Origin: Roseitranquillus sp963709765
GTDB lineage: Bacteria; Pseudomonadota; Alphaproteobacteria; Rhodobacterales; Rhodobacteraceae
Length of the DNA: 64,000 nt
Assembly: GCA_963709765.1 (NCBI GenBank)
Contig: CAVPXL010000009.1
Span: forward strand, 62,001 to 126,000
Direction: 5' to 3'
Below the pieces are notes generated by a model. It was given only the letters and a program-made list of their open reading frames with translations, did no database searches and was not told the origin of the DNA. Shown piece by piece: positions 9,949-19,254 of the stretch. How positions within the stretch are numbered: the stretch's first letter is position 1; every line of letters begins with the position of its first letter. The position numbers were made by a program, and so were the translations under genes.

Positions 9949-11220
9949 TCACTTCTGGATCACGTCGCCCGCATCGATCGCCTGCTGCCAGGCTCGCTGC
10001 TTGGTCTGGACCAGCTCCTCGGGAGTCATCTGACCGGCCCACATCGCCTGGATGCCGTTCCAGGTGGCGTTGTTCACGTCGGCCGACAGGATGCCATAGA
10101 GGTTGAAGGCGCTGAGCGGCTCGTTCACCACTTCGGTCACCTTGCGGTTGAGATCGGACAGGTTGGCCGCCTCGGGATCGACCCCCTTGATCGGGGCGCG
10201 GTTCAGGCCGTCGCTCAGCCAGACCTGCGCCGCTCGGGGTGTCGCAAGGCAGTCCATGAACTTCAGCGCCATCTCCTGGTTATCGGTATTGGCCGACAGC
10301 ATGAAGCCGCCGCCCGCGGCCTTCGGCGCGCGCCGCTCGACGCCCTCGGTCGGCGGCACCTCGAAGAAGCCGACCTCGAGGTCGGGAAAATTGCCGTCGA
10401 TGTTGGCGACTATCCAGCTGCCGGTCAGCACCATCGGCGAGGCCTTGGTGTAGAACTGCGCCATCATGTCGTCATAGCTGTAGGCCAGAACGCCGTCGGG
10501 GATCAGCGCCTTGTCGCTCAACTCGTTGATCTTCCGGACGGCTTCGAGATAGACGGGGTCGTCCCAGCTCTCATGGTTCAGCACGATCGATTCCAGCTTC
10601 TCGGCCGGGATCGTAGCGCCGAGCATCGAGCTCTCCAGCCAGCCCAGCACATAGGCCGGGCGCGCTGCGGTGACGATCGGCGCCTCGATGCCAGCTTCCT
10701 TCAGGGTCTGTGCAGCGGCGACGAAATCCTCGTAGGCTTGCGGCGGTTCGATCCCGTGCTCGGCAAAAACGTCCTTGTGGTAGAACACGCCCTGGATCTC
10801 GGCCTCGTAGGGCAGCGCCCAGGCCTTGCCGTTGTAGGTGACGTAATCTACGGCCCAGGGCTGGACCTGCTCGCTCCAGCCGCGATCGGCGTAGGCGCCG
10901 GTCAAATCGGCGATGGCACCGGCCTCGACCAGCGGTCCGACGGTTGACCAGCCCGGCGAGGAATAGAAGACGTCCGGCCCCTCACCCGACTGGATCGCGG
11001 TGGAGAGGATATTGTTCATCTGCTCCATCTGCATGGCGGTGCGATCGACCTTCAGCCCGTCGATCTGCTCCTCGCATTGGGCGACGATCTTCTCGATCGC
11101 GCCCTGCGTGGGTTCCGAGCCGAATTCGTCCCAGAGCTTGATCGTGGTCTCCTGCGCGAAGCTGGACGTCGGCAGGGCCGCGATCATGGCCGCCAGCGCG
11201 ACCCTGTTTCCTAGTTTCAT
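9949..11220 (-). CDS. Extracellular solute-binding protein, family 1 (sugar importer)
   Basis: The periplasmic receptor of the importer, 423 residues. The ATG at 11218-11220 is preceded on the - strand by a purine-rich GAGGAGGAGAAA ribosome site, and the protein begins with a clear signal peptide (MKLGNRVALAAMIAALPTSS, then FAQ-ETT). The open frame extends further upstream only by running through the regulator gene. Family 1 features include the WDEFGSEP start of the mature domain and a glycine-rich stretch (AAGGGFMLSANT). The cargo is likely a sugar or sugar-like molecule. Confidence 0.92.
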   Translation of the reverse strand: MKLGNRVALAAMIAALPTSSFAQETTIKLWDEFGSEPTQGAIEKIVAQCEEQIDGLKVDRTAMQMEQMNNILSTAIQSGEGPDVFYSSPGWSTVGPLVEAGAIADLTGAYADRGWSEQVQPWAVDYVTYNGKAWALPYEAEIQGVFYHKDVFAEHGIEPPQAYEDFVAAAQTLKEAGIEAPIVTAARPAYVLGWLESSMLGATIPAEKLESIVLNHESWDDPVYLEAVRKINELSDKALIPDGVLAYSYDDMMAQFYTKASPMVLTGSWIVANIDGNFPDLEVGFFEVPPTEGVERRAPKAAGGGFMLSANTDNQEMALKFMDCLATPRAAQVWLSDGLNRAPIKGVDPEAANLSDLNRKVTEVVNEPLSAFNLYGILSADVNNATWNGIQAMWAGQMTPEELVQTKQRAWQQAIDAGDVIQK

Positions 11221-11293
11221 CCGTTTCTCCTCCTCTTCGATGATGAACCCTGATCGGGGTGTGTTTCGTCGCAGCCTTTGGACGGCCGGCTGC

Positions 11294-11962
11294 CTAGGGC
11301 AGCAGGTCCAATGTCTCGGCGCGAACCCGTGCCCAATGTGCTTGCGTGATCCGGCGCGCCGCCTCGCAATCACCGGCGGCGATCGCGGTGTGGGCGGCTT
11401 CGTGTTCCTCCAGGGATGTCGGGCTGTCCCGGAAGGCACGCGCGGTAAGATAGCGCACGCGGTGCACCTGCTCGCGCAGCCGGGCGAGCGCTGCCGCGAG
11501 ATAGGCGTTGCCGGCGAGTTCGTGCAGGGCGAGGTGGAAGGCCTCGTCGGCCGCGATGCGGCCCGGCACATCGCCACGATCATGGGCGTCGCGCATCGCG
11601 CGGGCCGCTTGGCCCAGCTTTCCGGCCCCGGCCGAGTCGCTGTTGCTGGCGGCGAGCCACGCGGCCATACCCTCCAGCCCCTCGGCGGTCTCATAGATCT
11701 CGCGGACCTCGTCACGCGACAGCGCTTTCACGAAGGCGCCCTTGTACGGCACGACCTCGACCAGACCGTCTGCTTCGAGGCGGCGGATCGCTTCGCGCAC
11801 CGGCGTGCGACTTACGCCGAGATGGTTCGCGATCTCGACCTCCTGCAGCGGCTGGCCGGGGGCGAGGTCGAACTCCATGATCGCCCTCTTGAGAGCGGCG
11901 AGGACACGGACCGATTGCGACCCCTCTTCCGTCGGGCCAAGAGAGAGGCTCGTGACCCTCAT
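11294..11962 (-). CDS. GntR-family transcriptional regulator (FadR/FCD subfamily)
   Basis: A 222-residue regulator. The winged helix-turn-helix covers about residues 20-75, with the family-typical LGVSRTPVREAIRRLEADGLV. An all-helical FCD ligand domain follows, with likely metal and ligand residues in DEAFHLALHELAGN and EEHEAAHTAI. The ATG at 11960-11962 overlaps the TGA of the upstream isomerase gene (ATGA), which selects this start over a longer open frame. It sits inside the operon it probably controls; a candidate operator lies at 13825-13845. Such proteins usually repress until the substrate or a derivative binds. Confidence 0.88.
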   Translation of the reverse strand: MRVTSLSLGPTEEGSQSVRVLAALKRAIMEFDLAPGQPLQEVEIANHLGVSRTPVREAIRRLEADGLVEVVPYKGAFVKALSRDEVREIYETAEGLEGMAAWLAASNSDSAGAGKLGQAARAMRDAHDRGDVPGRIAADEAFHLALHELAGNAYLAAALARLREQVHRVRYLTARAFRDSPTSLEEHEAAHTAIAAGDCEAARRITQAHWARVRAETLDLLP

Positions 11963-12811
11963 GCGTCCGCCCTCTGCACCGCCTCGGGCTGACGGTCGGC
12001 CAGGATCTGGCGCAGTGCGGTGATGCTCTGCCGTGACCATTCCCGTTCCAGAGCGTTCGCTTCCGCCTGCGTCGAAAACGCCGCGCGTGGCAGCCAGTGC
12101 TCGACAATGGCGTCGATGTTGCGCGGCGCGGCGTCAAGCGCGTCCAGCACCATGGCGATGTCCATCCGCCCGGTGCCGAGAGGCGTGCCGACGACGCTCA
12201 GGCCGACCCCGTGCGGGTCGAGCGCGAAGCGAAAATCCTTGATGTGGAGATTGCCCGCGTGGGGCGCCAGCACCGGCACCGTCTGGTCGGGCCATTCCTG
12301 GTTTGCGATGGAGTTCGCGACGTCGAGGCATACCGACACATTGGGATGACCAGTCTCAACGACCAGCGCCGCCAGGTCTGCCGGGGCCAGCAGGAAGTGG
12401 TTTTCCAGCGCGATCAGGCAGCCGAAAGCGGCGAAGTCGTCGCCCGCCCGGGCCAGCCCGCGGCACAGGTCTTCGCGCGGCAACTCCAGATCCAGGCGCG
12501 AAGGCGCGACGCGGATGACATCTGGGCGCAAGGCGTCCGCCAGTTCGGCCTGCCGCGCCAGATGCTCGGACGCCAGCGAATTCGTGCCAAGCTGCAAGCA
12601 CGACGCCGACCGCTTCGGCGGCGGCCTTCAGCGCATCGACCTCGGCATCGGCGAGGCGGTCGAGCGGCAGGTTCTCGGCGAACTGCACCACCTCGGCGCC
12701 CGCCTCGGCCGCGGCATGCACCAGCGCCACGGCATCCATCGGCGTCTCGGGCCGGTGATTCCCGATGCCGATCGACCAGCGGAATGCGTAGCTGCCGAGC
12801 CCGATGCGCAT
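11959..12811 (-). CDS. Sugar phosphate isomerase/epimerase-type TIM barrel protein (one frameshift)
   Basis: A member of the xylose isomerase-like (AP endonuclease 2) TIM-barrel superfamily. The N-terminal piece begins MRIGLGSYAFRWS and reads to AAAEAVGVV. The rest continues in another frame as LQLGTNSLASEH, with barrel motifs ALENHF, VSVCLDVANS and NLHIKDF that carry candidate metal ligands. The join is at about 12597-12600, where one base fewer in GTCGTGCTTGCAG restores a continuous VVLQLGTN. Restored length is 283 residues, normal for the superfamily. It overlaps the neighbours on both sides and is co-transcribed with a second barrel protein, so the pair probably catalyses successive isomerisations of the imported sugar. 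Confidence 0.8.
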
Positions 12812-13776
12812 CAGACCAGCCCGCGGATGAGCTTGAGAAAGGCAGGCGCAGGCTCGCCGCGGTCGATCATCCCGCCGAGTTCGTCCATGCCGATCTTGTC
12901 GATCAGCCGCTCGAAGATCTCCATGATTTCGAACGTCGCTTCCAGCGCCTCGGCCGGATCGCCCTTGCGGGTGAAGACGTCATAGGCGAACCAGCCCGTC
13001 CAGCCGAGCTTGCGCACGTAATAGAGCGTCTCCAGAGTCTCCCAGAGGTTCACGCTGCCGGGAACGGTGTCCCAATCCCACTGCCGGTCGTTGTCGTTGA
13101 AGTGAACGTAGAAGAGCCGCTTCTTGTGGTGCGCGAGGCAGAGCTCGGCGGCAGGCGATTCCTGCGCGATCAGCGCGTGGCCGACATCCATCGTGACGCC
13201 GACATTCGTTGCGCCGACTTCCTCGCACATCAGCAGGGTGCGGGCCATCGTGCCCAGCGTGATGCGATTGCGCACCTCGAAGGGCTTGTACTCAATGCTC
13301 AGTCGCACATCGTCGCGATGCGCGGCGGCCTCCTTCAGCGCCGCGACGGCCCAGGTCCATTGCTTGGTGTAATCGACCTCGAACGGATGGTCCCAGCCGT
13401 CGATCAGCGGGCAGACGCTGACCATGTCGGTTCCGAGTTCGACGGCCATGTCCATCGCCCGGCGGATATAGCCGAGGGTTCTGTCGCGCACCGCCTCGTC
13501 GGGAGAAGTCAGCGCCCCGTAGCGAAAGACATCCTCGCCCTTGATGTTCACGTTGACCGCCGAGACTGGCAGGTCGCAATTGCCGACCAACCCGACATTC
13601 TCGCCTTCGCGACCGAGATCCTGCGGATAAACCGGCTCGATCCCGTCGGCGCCGCGGACGCCCTCGGCCGCACGCAGTCGCGCCTCGAGCGAAGCTTCGG
13701 GCTGGTAGGTGTGAAAGCGGTCGGAATACCGCCCAAGCGTTCCTAACAGGATGGAGTTCCGCACGCCTTCAGTCAT
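12811..13776 (-). CDS. Sugar phosphate isomerase/epimerase-type TIM barrel protein
   Basis: A 321-residue xylose isomerase-like TIM-barrel protein, intact. Barrel-strand motifs carrying candidate metal ligands are SIEYKPFE (E), VTMDVGHA (D and H), FYVHFNDND (H, D) and GWFAYDVF. It is the first gene of the importer operon, with its stop meeting the start of the second barrel protein. The family includes isomerases, 3-epimerases and ketohexose epimerases; the exact activity cannot be told from sequence alone. The operon promoter should lie just beyond 13776. Confidence 0.85.
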   Translation of the reverse strand: MTEGVRNSILLGTLGRYSDRFHTYQPEASLEARLRAAEGVRGADGIEPVYPQDLGREGENVGLVGNCDLPVSAVNVNIKGEDVFRYGALTSPDEAVRDRTLGYIRRAMDMAVELGTDMVSVCPLIDGWDHPFEVDYTKQWTWAVAALKEAAAHRDDVRLSIEYKPFEVRNRITLGTMARTLLMCEEVGATNVGVTMDVGHALIAQESPAAELCLAHHKKRLFYVHFNDNDRQWDWDTVPGSVNLWETLETLYYVRKLGWTGWFAYDVFTRKGDPAEALEATFEIMEIFERLIDKIGMDELGGMIDRGEPAPAFLKLIRGLV

Positions 13777-14417
13777 TGAGTTCCTCTATCTTGCGCGGCC
13801 GTAGTGGCGCCTTGTTCTCATGCTTGTATACATTATTGTCGACAAACGTCGAGTGCTTTCTACCGGAATTCTTCTTGAGCGTCGGAGCGGAGGGATTTGG
13901 TCGGGACGGCGCAGCAGATCGCGGACCTCGTGGCGAGATGCGGCGTGAACCGAGTACGCCTGCGCATGCTCATGATTCGGCGTTTTGCGCTCCGTTCGGG
14001 CAGTCGCCTCGAGCCTCTATTCGTGGACAGGCCATTGGCCGCTCGATGACGCCCTTGCGGCCCCGGCCCCACGTCTTCCGCCACGCGATTTGCAAGCGAA
14101 CCATGTCCGAGCCGATGTGTGTCCGAGACCATGGCCCCCGAGAGGTAGCGGCAAAGTCATGGCATCGGCGGGGACCGCCCTTCCCCACCGTGGACGTCAC
14201 GACCAAATGCCGCGTGGCAGCGGCAATTCACGTCGTGCGTGTGTGGGTCAACGGGCTCGTCGCATTGAATTTGCGCTTCGGAACGCTCTATCAAGATCAT
14301 GAAGATCGATGCCAAGCGCTGACAAGGCCAGTGCCGGCCGCCACCGATCAGGAGCCTGCCGATCGCTCCACCGATGCAGCCACTCCGTTTCCATCCGCAA
14401 ACCGGGAGTTTCGACCA
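13777..14417. other. Divergent intergenic region, promoters but no supported gene
   Basis: About 640 nt between two divergent genes. The side nearest 13776 is AT-richer and holds the operator-like palindromes at 13825-13845. The remainder (13860-14417) has only short, composition-driven open frames; one runs in frame into the binding-protein gene but has no signal peptide or family resemblance until 14418. The region presumably carries the promoters of both flanking genes. Confidence 0.4.
13825..13845 (-). promoter_or_regulatory. Candidate GntR/FCD operator (paired palindromes)
   Basis: Two perfect palindromes lie 3 nt apart: TGTATACA at 13825-13832 (within TTGTATACAT) and TTGTCGACAA at 13836-13845. 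TTGT-N2-ACAA palindromes are typical targets of FadR-type GntR regulators. They lie about 50-70 nt upstream of the first gene of the importer operon, which encodes such a regulator as its third gene. The match to the regulator is inference. Confidence 0.5.
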
Positions 14418-16077
14418 GTGACCTCACCCAACGCTGTGCCCTCCGTTCACCACGCCGCCCGAAGCTTCGCCCGTGAGGTGCGCGCCGGCACGATGGACCG
14501 GCGAGAATTCCTGGCCCGCGCCACCGGTCTCGGTGTCGCCGCCGGCACCGCGTACGGCCTGATCGGCCTGACCGCGCCGGGCGCCGTGGCCCAGGAGGCG
14601 CAGCAGGGCGGCACGCTCAGGATCGAGAGCACGGTCAAAGCGCTCAAGGATCCGCGCTTCTACGATTGGCCGCAGATGTCGAACTTCACACGCGGATGGC
14701 TCGAATATCTCGTCGAGTACCAGACCGACGGGACGATCCGCGGCATTCTGCTCGAGGACTGGACGGTAAGCGACGACGCAACGCGGTACACGCTCAACAT
14801 TCGTCCCGGGATCACCTGGTCCAACGGGGACCCGTTCACGGCCGAGGACGTCGCCTTCAACCTCCGGCGCTGGGCGGACCGCAGCGCCGAGGGCAACTCG
14901 ATGGCGAGCCGCGTCTCGTCCCTGATCGACGATGAGACGGGCAAGGCGCGCGACGGCGCGATCGAGGTGATCGATGACGTGACCTTGCAGCTCAATCTGG
15001 AGAGCGCGGACATCACGCTCGTCGCGGGGTTCTCCGACTACCCGGCTGCCATCGTCCATCAGTCGTTCGACGGCGACCCGCTGAACGCGATCGGAACCGG
15101 GCCCTACAAGGCCGACGAGTTCGAGGTTGGCGTGAAGGCGTCGATGGTCCGCAACGAAGAACACGAGTGGTGGGGCGCCGAGGTTTTCGGCCCGGCCATG
15201 CTCGACCGCATCGAGTACCATGATTACGGCACAGATCAGGCGGCGATTCTCGCCGCCGCGGACGCTGGCGAGATCGACATGATCTACGAGAGCCTCGGCG
15301 AGTTCATCGAGATCTTCGAACTCGATCGGCTGGACCCGGTCCGAAGCCGTCACCGCCAACACGCTGGTCATCCGCCCGAACCAGGTCGCCGAAGTGAACG
15401 GGCAGACGCCCTACGCAGACGCACGCGTCCGCCGCGCGCTCGCCTTGGCAGTGAATAATGAACTCTGCCTCGAGCTTGGATATTCCGACCGCGGCATCCC
15501 GGCCAGCAACCACCATGTCTGCCCCATTCACCCCGAATACGCCGAACTGCCGCCGCCGGAACACGATCCCGAGCAGGCCCGCGCGCTGATCGAAGAGGCC
15601 GGCTTTGCCGATTTCGAGCACGAGCTGATCTCGATCGAGGACGACTGGCGCCGGGCTACCGCCGACAGCGTCGCGGCGCAACTCCGCGACGCCGGCATCA
15701 AGGTCCGGCGCACGATCCTGCCAGGCGCCACGTTCTGGAACGAATGGGCCAAGTATCCCTACTCCACCACCGACTGGGCGCAGCGGCCGCTCGGCGTCCA
15801 GGTGCTCGCGCTGGCATACCGCTCCGGCGAGCCGTGGAACGAGACCGGCTTCTCGAACCAGGAGTTCGACCGCCTGCTTTCGGAGGCGCTGTCGATCGCC
15901 GACGCCGACAGCCGGCGCGAGACGATGCGGCGGCTGGAGGAGATCCTGCGCGAAGAGGGCGTGATCGTTCAGCCGTACTGGCGCTCGACCTTCCGGCACT
16001 ACACCGAAAAGGTCATTGGCGGAGAGCAGCATCCGACGTTCGAGATCCACGTCTCCAAGCTGGCCCTCGCAGCCTGA
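14418..16077 (+). CDS. ABC transporter substrate-binding protein, family 5, Tat-exported (one frameshift)
   Basis: A peptide/nickel/oligopeptide-type binding protein (SBP_bac_5), about 552 residues when joined. A twin-arginine signal follows the start (DRREFLARATGLG, then a hydrophobic core ending AVAQE), pointing to Tat export of a folded protein. GTG at 14418 is the most upstream sensible start; ATG at 14493 (MDRREF) is an alternative. The frame breaks near 15325-15335; removing one C from the CCC run gives a smooth LDRSEAVTANTLVIRPN and runs to the stop at 16077. No permease or ATPase genes of this family are adjacent, so it is an orphan receptor here. Its ligand is unknown. Confidence 0.82.
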
Positions 16078-16458
16078 TCCGCCGGCCGGGAAGTTCCCGG
16101 TGAAGTCGCGTATCAGATCGCCCGGCGGTGTCGATCCACCGCCCGGCCATCCATTCCTGCGCCACCATCCGTCCCGAGCCGACGGAGGAGCAGGCCGGTC
16201 GCATTGAGCCTCCCCGACTGCATCGGTCCACATCTGCGGTCAGGAGCGGGAGGACCGGGAACGGCGGGCGCCCCCGGGCGCCGGGTCGAAGACTGGTCTG
16301 CGCAGCGCCATTTTCCCAAGGAATACGCCGATGAAGCGCGCCTTTGCTGTCGCCATCGGGGGACATGGACGATACCGAGGCGCAGGCGATGGACGTCCGG
16401 GTGGCGCTATAGTAAACAGCCCGACCAGCCGAGGTCGGTTATTCTTGGGGAGGAACGT
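16078..16458. other. Intergenic stretch upstream of the liv operon
   Basis: About 380 nt without a supported gene. Just after the binding-protein stop there is a short hairpin (CCGGGA, 3-nt loop, TCCCGG at 16086-16100) with no T-tract. A ribosome site, GGGGAGGA, lies at the far end ahead of livG. The open frame that extends upstream from livG is arginine/proline-rich and looks non-coding. The liv promoter should be in here, but I see no convincing -35/-10 pair. Confidence 0.4.
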
Positions 16459-17217
16459 TTGCTGGCCACCGATTGTGCAATCGAGACGCGAAATCTGACA
16501 AAATCCTTCAAGGGATTCACGGCTGTGAACGACGTATCCCTCAAGGTCGAGCGCGGCACGATTCACGCCCTGATCGGGCCGAACGGCGCTGGCAAGAGCA
16601 CGATGTTCAACCTGATCACGAAGTTTCTCGAACCGACCAGCGGAACGATCCTGCTCGACGGAACCGACATCACGCGGGAGAAGCCGGCCCAGATTGCGCG
16701 ACGGGGCGCGGTGCGCAGCTTCCAGATCTCGTCGGTCTTTCCACATCTGACATTGCTGGAGAATATCCGCGTCGCCCTGCAGCGGCGCATGGAGAACTCG
16801 TACCACTTCTGGAAATCCGAGCGCCGGCTGGACCTCCTCAACGACGATGCCCGCAAGATCCTGACCGACGTCGGTTTGGAGGATTCCGAGCGTCTTCTGG
16901 CCACCGAGCTTCCGTACGGACGCAAGCGCCTGCTGGAACTTGCGACAACGTTGGCGCTGGAACCCAAGGTGATGCTGCTCGACGAGCCGATGGCCGGAAT
17001 GGGGACGGGCGACGTGGCGCGGGTTGCCGACATCATCCGGCGCGTGGCCCGTCAGCGGACGGTTCTGATGGTCGAGCACAACCTCAGCGTCGTCGCAGAC
17101 CTGTCGGACCGGATAACCGTGCTCCAGCTCGGCACGGTGCTGGCCGAGGGAACCTACGACGAGGTCAGCCAGAACCGAGATGTCAGGTCGGCTTACATGG
17201 GTGAGGTCTATGACTGA
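16459..17217 (+). CDS. livG: Branched-chain amino acid-type ABC transporter ATP-binding protein LivG
   Basis: One of two cytoplasmic ATPases of a LIV/HAAT importer, 252 residues. Walker A is GPNGAGKST, the degenerate LivG signature is the ELPYGRKRLLELA segment, and Walker B reads MLLDEPMAGMG. The TTG start at 16459 is chosen because GGGGAGGA lies 8 nt upstream and homology begins a few residues in (IETRNLTKSF). The unbroken open frame further upstream lacks any family similarity. Its stop overlaps the livF start by 8 nt. These importers carry leucine-type amino acids, amides, urea or aromatic acids. Confidence 0.9.
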   Translation: MLATDCAIETRNLTKSFKGFTAVNDVSLKVERGTIHALIGPNGAGKSTMFNLITKFLEPTSGTILLDGTDITREKPAQIARRGAVRSFQISSVFPHLTLLENIRVALQRRMENSYHFWKSERRLDLLNDDARKILTDVGLEDSERLLATELPYGRKRLLELATTLALEPKVMLLDEPMAGMGTGDVARVADIIRRVARQRTVLMVEHNLSVVADLSDRITVLQLGTVLAEGTYDEVSQNRDVRSAYMGEVYD

Positions 17218-17914
17218 GCCCCTCTTGAAGGTCGCCGGGCTCGAATCCTGGTATGGCGAGAGCCACATCCTGCACGGCATGGATTTCGAGGTCGGGAAAG
17301 GCCAGATCGTGACCCTGCTCGGCCGCAACGGGGCGGGCAAGACGACGACCCTGCGCTCGATCATGGGGCTGGTGAAGCAGCGCAAGGGTTCGGTCACTTT
17401 CGACGGAACCGAGACGATCGGGCTTCCGGCCAATCAGATCGCGCGCAAAGGCATCGCCTTCTGTCCCGAGGAACGGGGGATCTTCGCGTCACTGAGCGTG
17501 CGCGAGAACCTGATGCTGCCGCCCGTGGTGGCGGATGGCGGAATGAGCGTGGAGCGGGTCTACGATCTGTTCCCGATCCTCGAGACCCGAGGGGCGAGCC
17601 AAGGTACCAAACTGTCGGGCGGCGAACAGCAGATGCTGGCGATTGCGAGGATCCTGAGAACCGGCGCGCGGCTCTTGCTGCTCGACGAGCCGACGGAGGG
17701 ATTGGCGCCGGTGATCGTCGAGAAAATCGGCGAGATCATCAAGAAGTTGAAGGAGGAAGGTTTCACCATTCTCCTGGTAGAACAGAACTTTCGGTTCGCC
17801 GAGCGGACCGGAGACCGGCACTTCGTCGTTGAACATGGTCGTGTCATCGATCGGTTCGATCGGGCTGAAGTGGACGCGAACAGGGAAAAGATCACCGGCT
17901 ACCTCGGCGTCTGA
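17210..17914 (+). CDS. livF: Branched-chain amino acid-type ABC transporter ATP-binding protein LivF
   Basis: The second ATPase of the importer, 234 residues. Walker A is GRNGAGKTT, the signature is LSGGEQQMLAIARIL and Walker B is LLLLDEPTEGLAP, all typical of LivF. ATG at 17210 overlaps the end of livG. The frame is open slightly upstream, but only inside livG, and GRLTWVRS has no LivF counterpart. Confidence 0.92.
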   Translation: MTEPLLKVAGLESWYGESHILHGMDFEVGKGQIVTLLGRNGAGKTTTLRSIMGLVKQRKGSVTFDGTETIGLPANQIARKGIAFCPEERGIFASLSVRENLMLPPVVADGGMSVERVYDLFPILETRGASQGTKLSGGEQQMLAIARILRTGARLLLLDEPTEGLAPVIVEKIGEIIKKLKEEGFTILLVEQNFRFAERTGDRHFVVEHGRVIDRFDRAEVDANREKITGYLGV

Positions 17915-17943
17915 CCGCGGAGCCATCATCTGGGTAGGAGAAC

Positions 17944-19167
17944 ATGATGACACTGAGAAAGACGATGCTGCTGGCAGGCGCCGCGACGGCGCTGGCGACC
18001 GCTGGACACGCACAAGGCGGAGAGATCAGCGACGACGCGATCAAGATCGGCATGATCCTCGACCTGTCCGGCCCCTATTCGGCGGTCGACGGACAAGGGT
18101 CGGTCACGGCCGTGGAAATGGCCATCGACGAGATGGGCGGCGCGGTCAACGGGGCGCCGGTCGAGCTCATGACCGCGGATCACCAGAACAAGCCCGACAT
18201 CGGCTCGAACCTGGCGCGGCAATGGGCCGATCAGGAGAACGTCGACATGATCCTCGGCGGCGCCAATTCGGGGGTCGGCATCGCGCTGCAGGAGGTCACC
18301 AGCCAGAAGGGCGTCGCCTACATCAACAACGGCGCTGCCTCGGCGGCCCTGACGAACGAGAACTGCGCTCCGGAAACTGGCCTGCACTGGACCTATGACA
18401 CCGACGCTCTGGCCAACGGCACGGCCGTCGCGATGGTCAAGGAAGGCAACGATTCGTGGTATTTCATCACCGCGGACTATGCCTTTGGCCACAACCTTGA
18501 AGCCAACGCCGCCGGGGCGGTCGAGGCAAATGGCGGAACGGTCGTCGGCAGCGTGGCAGCCCCCTTCCCGACCCAGGATTTCTCGTCGTTCCTGCTCCAG
18601 GCCCAAGGGTCGGGGGCAAAGGTCATCGGACTGGCCAATGCCGGAACCGACACGCAGAACTCGGTCAAGCAGGCTCAGGAATTCGGGATCGTCCAAAGCG
18701 GTCAGGCGCTGGCCTCGCTGCTTCTGTTCATCACCGATGTCGATGCGCTGGGTCTCGACGCCGCGCAGGGTCTGACGCTGACCACCGGTTTCTACTGGGA
18801 TCAGGATGACGCGGCCCGCGAGTGGAGCGCGAAATTCGAGGAGCGCACCGGTTCCAAGCCCACGATGGTCCATGCCGGCATGTATTCTTCGGCGCTGCAG
18901 TACCTCAAGGCCGTCGAAGCTTCGGGCACCGACGACGCCAAGACCGTCGTCGCCAAACTCAAGGAAATGCCGATCGAGGACGCGTTCGCCAGAAACGGCA
19001 AGGTGCGCGCCGACGGTCTGATGGTCCATGACATGTATCTCGCCCAGGTGAAGACGCCGGACGAGAGCGAGGGCAAGTGGGACTATTACAACATCGTCCG
19101 GGCAATCCCGGGCGACGAGGCGTTCCGCTCGCTGGAAGATGGTACCTGCGAGGCCATCACCCAGTGA
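17944..19167 (+). CDS. ABC transporter substrate-binding protein, LivK/family 6 type
   Basis: The periplasmic receptor of the liv-type importer, 407 residues. It begins with a signal peptide (MMTLRKTMLLAGAATALATA, cleaved near GHAQG) and is preceded by a GTAGGAG ribosome site. The mature start KIGMILDLSGPYS and ligand-site segment AAMGGANSGVG-like stretch (ILGGANSGVG) fit family 6 proteins. Placement between livF and livH, with a strong hairpin after its stop, is typical of a highly expressed receptor gene. This subgroup (about 400 residues, ending in a small C-terminal CEA segment) is often linked to amide or aromatic-acid uptake rather than leucine; the ligand cannot be read. Confidence 0.9.
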   Translation: MMTLRKTMLLAGAATALATAGHAQGGEISDDAIKIGMILDLSGPYSAVDGQGSVTAVEMAIDEMGGAVNGAPVELMTADHQNKPDIGSNLARQWADQENVDMILGGANSGVGIALQEVTSQKGVAYINNGAASAALTNENCAPETGLHWTYDTDALANGTAVAMVKEGNDSWYFITADYAFGHNLEANAAGAVEANGGTVVGSVAAPFPTQDFSSFLLQAQGSGAKVIGLANAGTDTQNSVKQAQEFGIVQSGQALASLLLFITDVDALGLDAAQGLTLTTGFYWDQDDAAREWSAKFEERTGSKPTMVHAGMYSSALQYLKAVEASGTDDAKTVVAKLKEMPIEDAFARNGKVRADGLMVHDMYLAQVKTPDESEGKWDYYNIVRAIPGDEAFRSLEDGTCEAITQ

Positions 19168-19194
19168 CGCCGCGATAGCCGGCCTCACGGCTCA

Positions 19195-19221
19195 GCGTGG
19201 CGGCCCCAAGGGTCGCCACGC
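19195..19221 (+). promoter_or_regulatory. Strong intercistronic hairpin between livK-like and livH genes
   Basis: GCGTGGCGGCCC at 19195-19206 pairs with GGGTCGCCACGC at 19210-19221 across a CAA loop, giving a 12-bp stem with one G-T wobble. No T-run follows. As with the hairpin at 9909-9933, its place right after a binding-protein gene suggests mRNA stabilisation or partial termination favouring receptor synthesis. Confidence 0.6.
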
Positions 19222-19254
19222 CACTTCGTGAGTTTTCAAAGGATGGCATCAAGC

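Noticed and set aside
12097..13746. 549-codon open frame on the + strand
   Set aside because: Antisense to the two TIM-barrel genes; no motif and no ribosome site.
13776..14417. Upstream extension of the family 5 receptor frame
   Set aside because: The open frame continues for 640 nt upstream, but the sequence is not protein-like and the Tat signal begins after 14418.
19228..19254. GTG start for livH
   Set aside because: Only 7 nt from a strong hairpin and without a good ribosome site; ATG 19255 has an AAAGGA site and starts closer to the conserved region.
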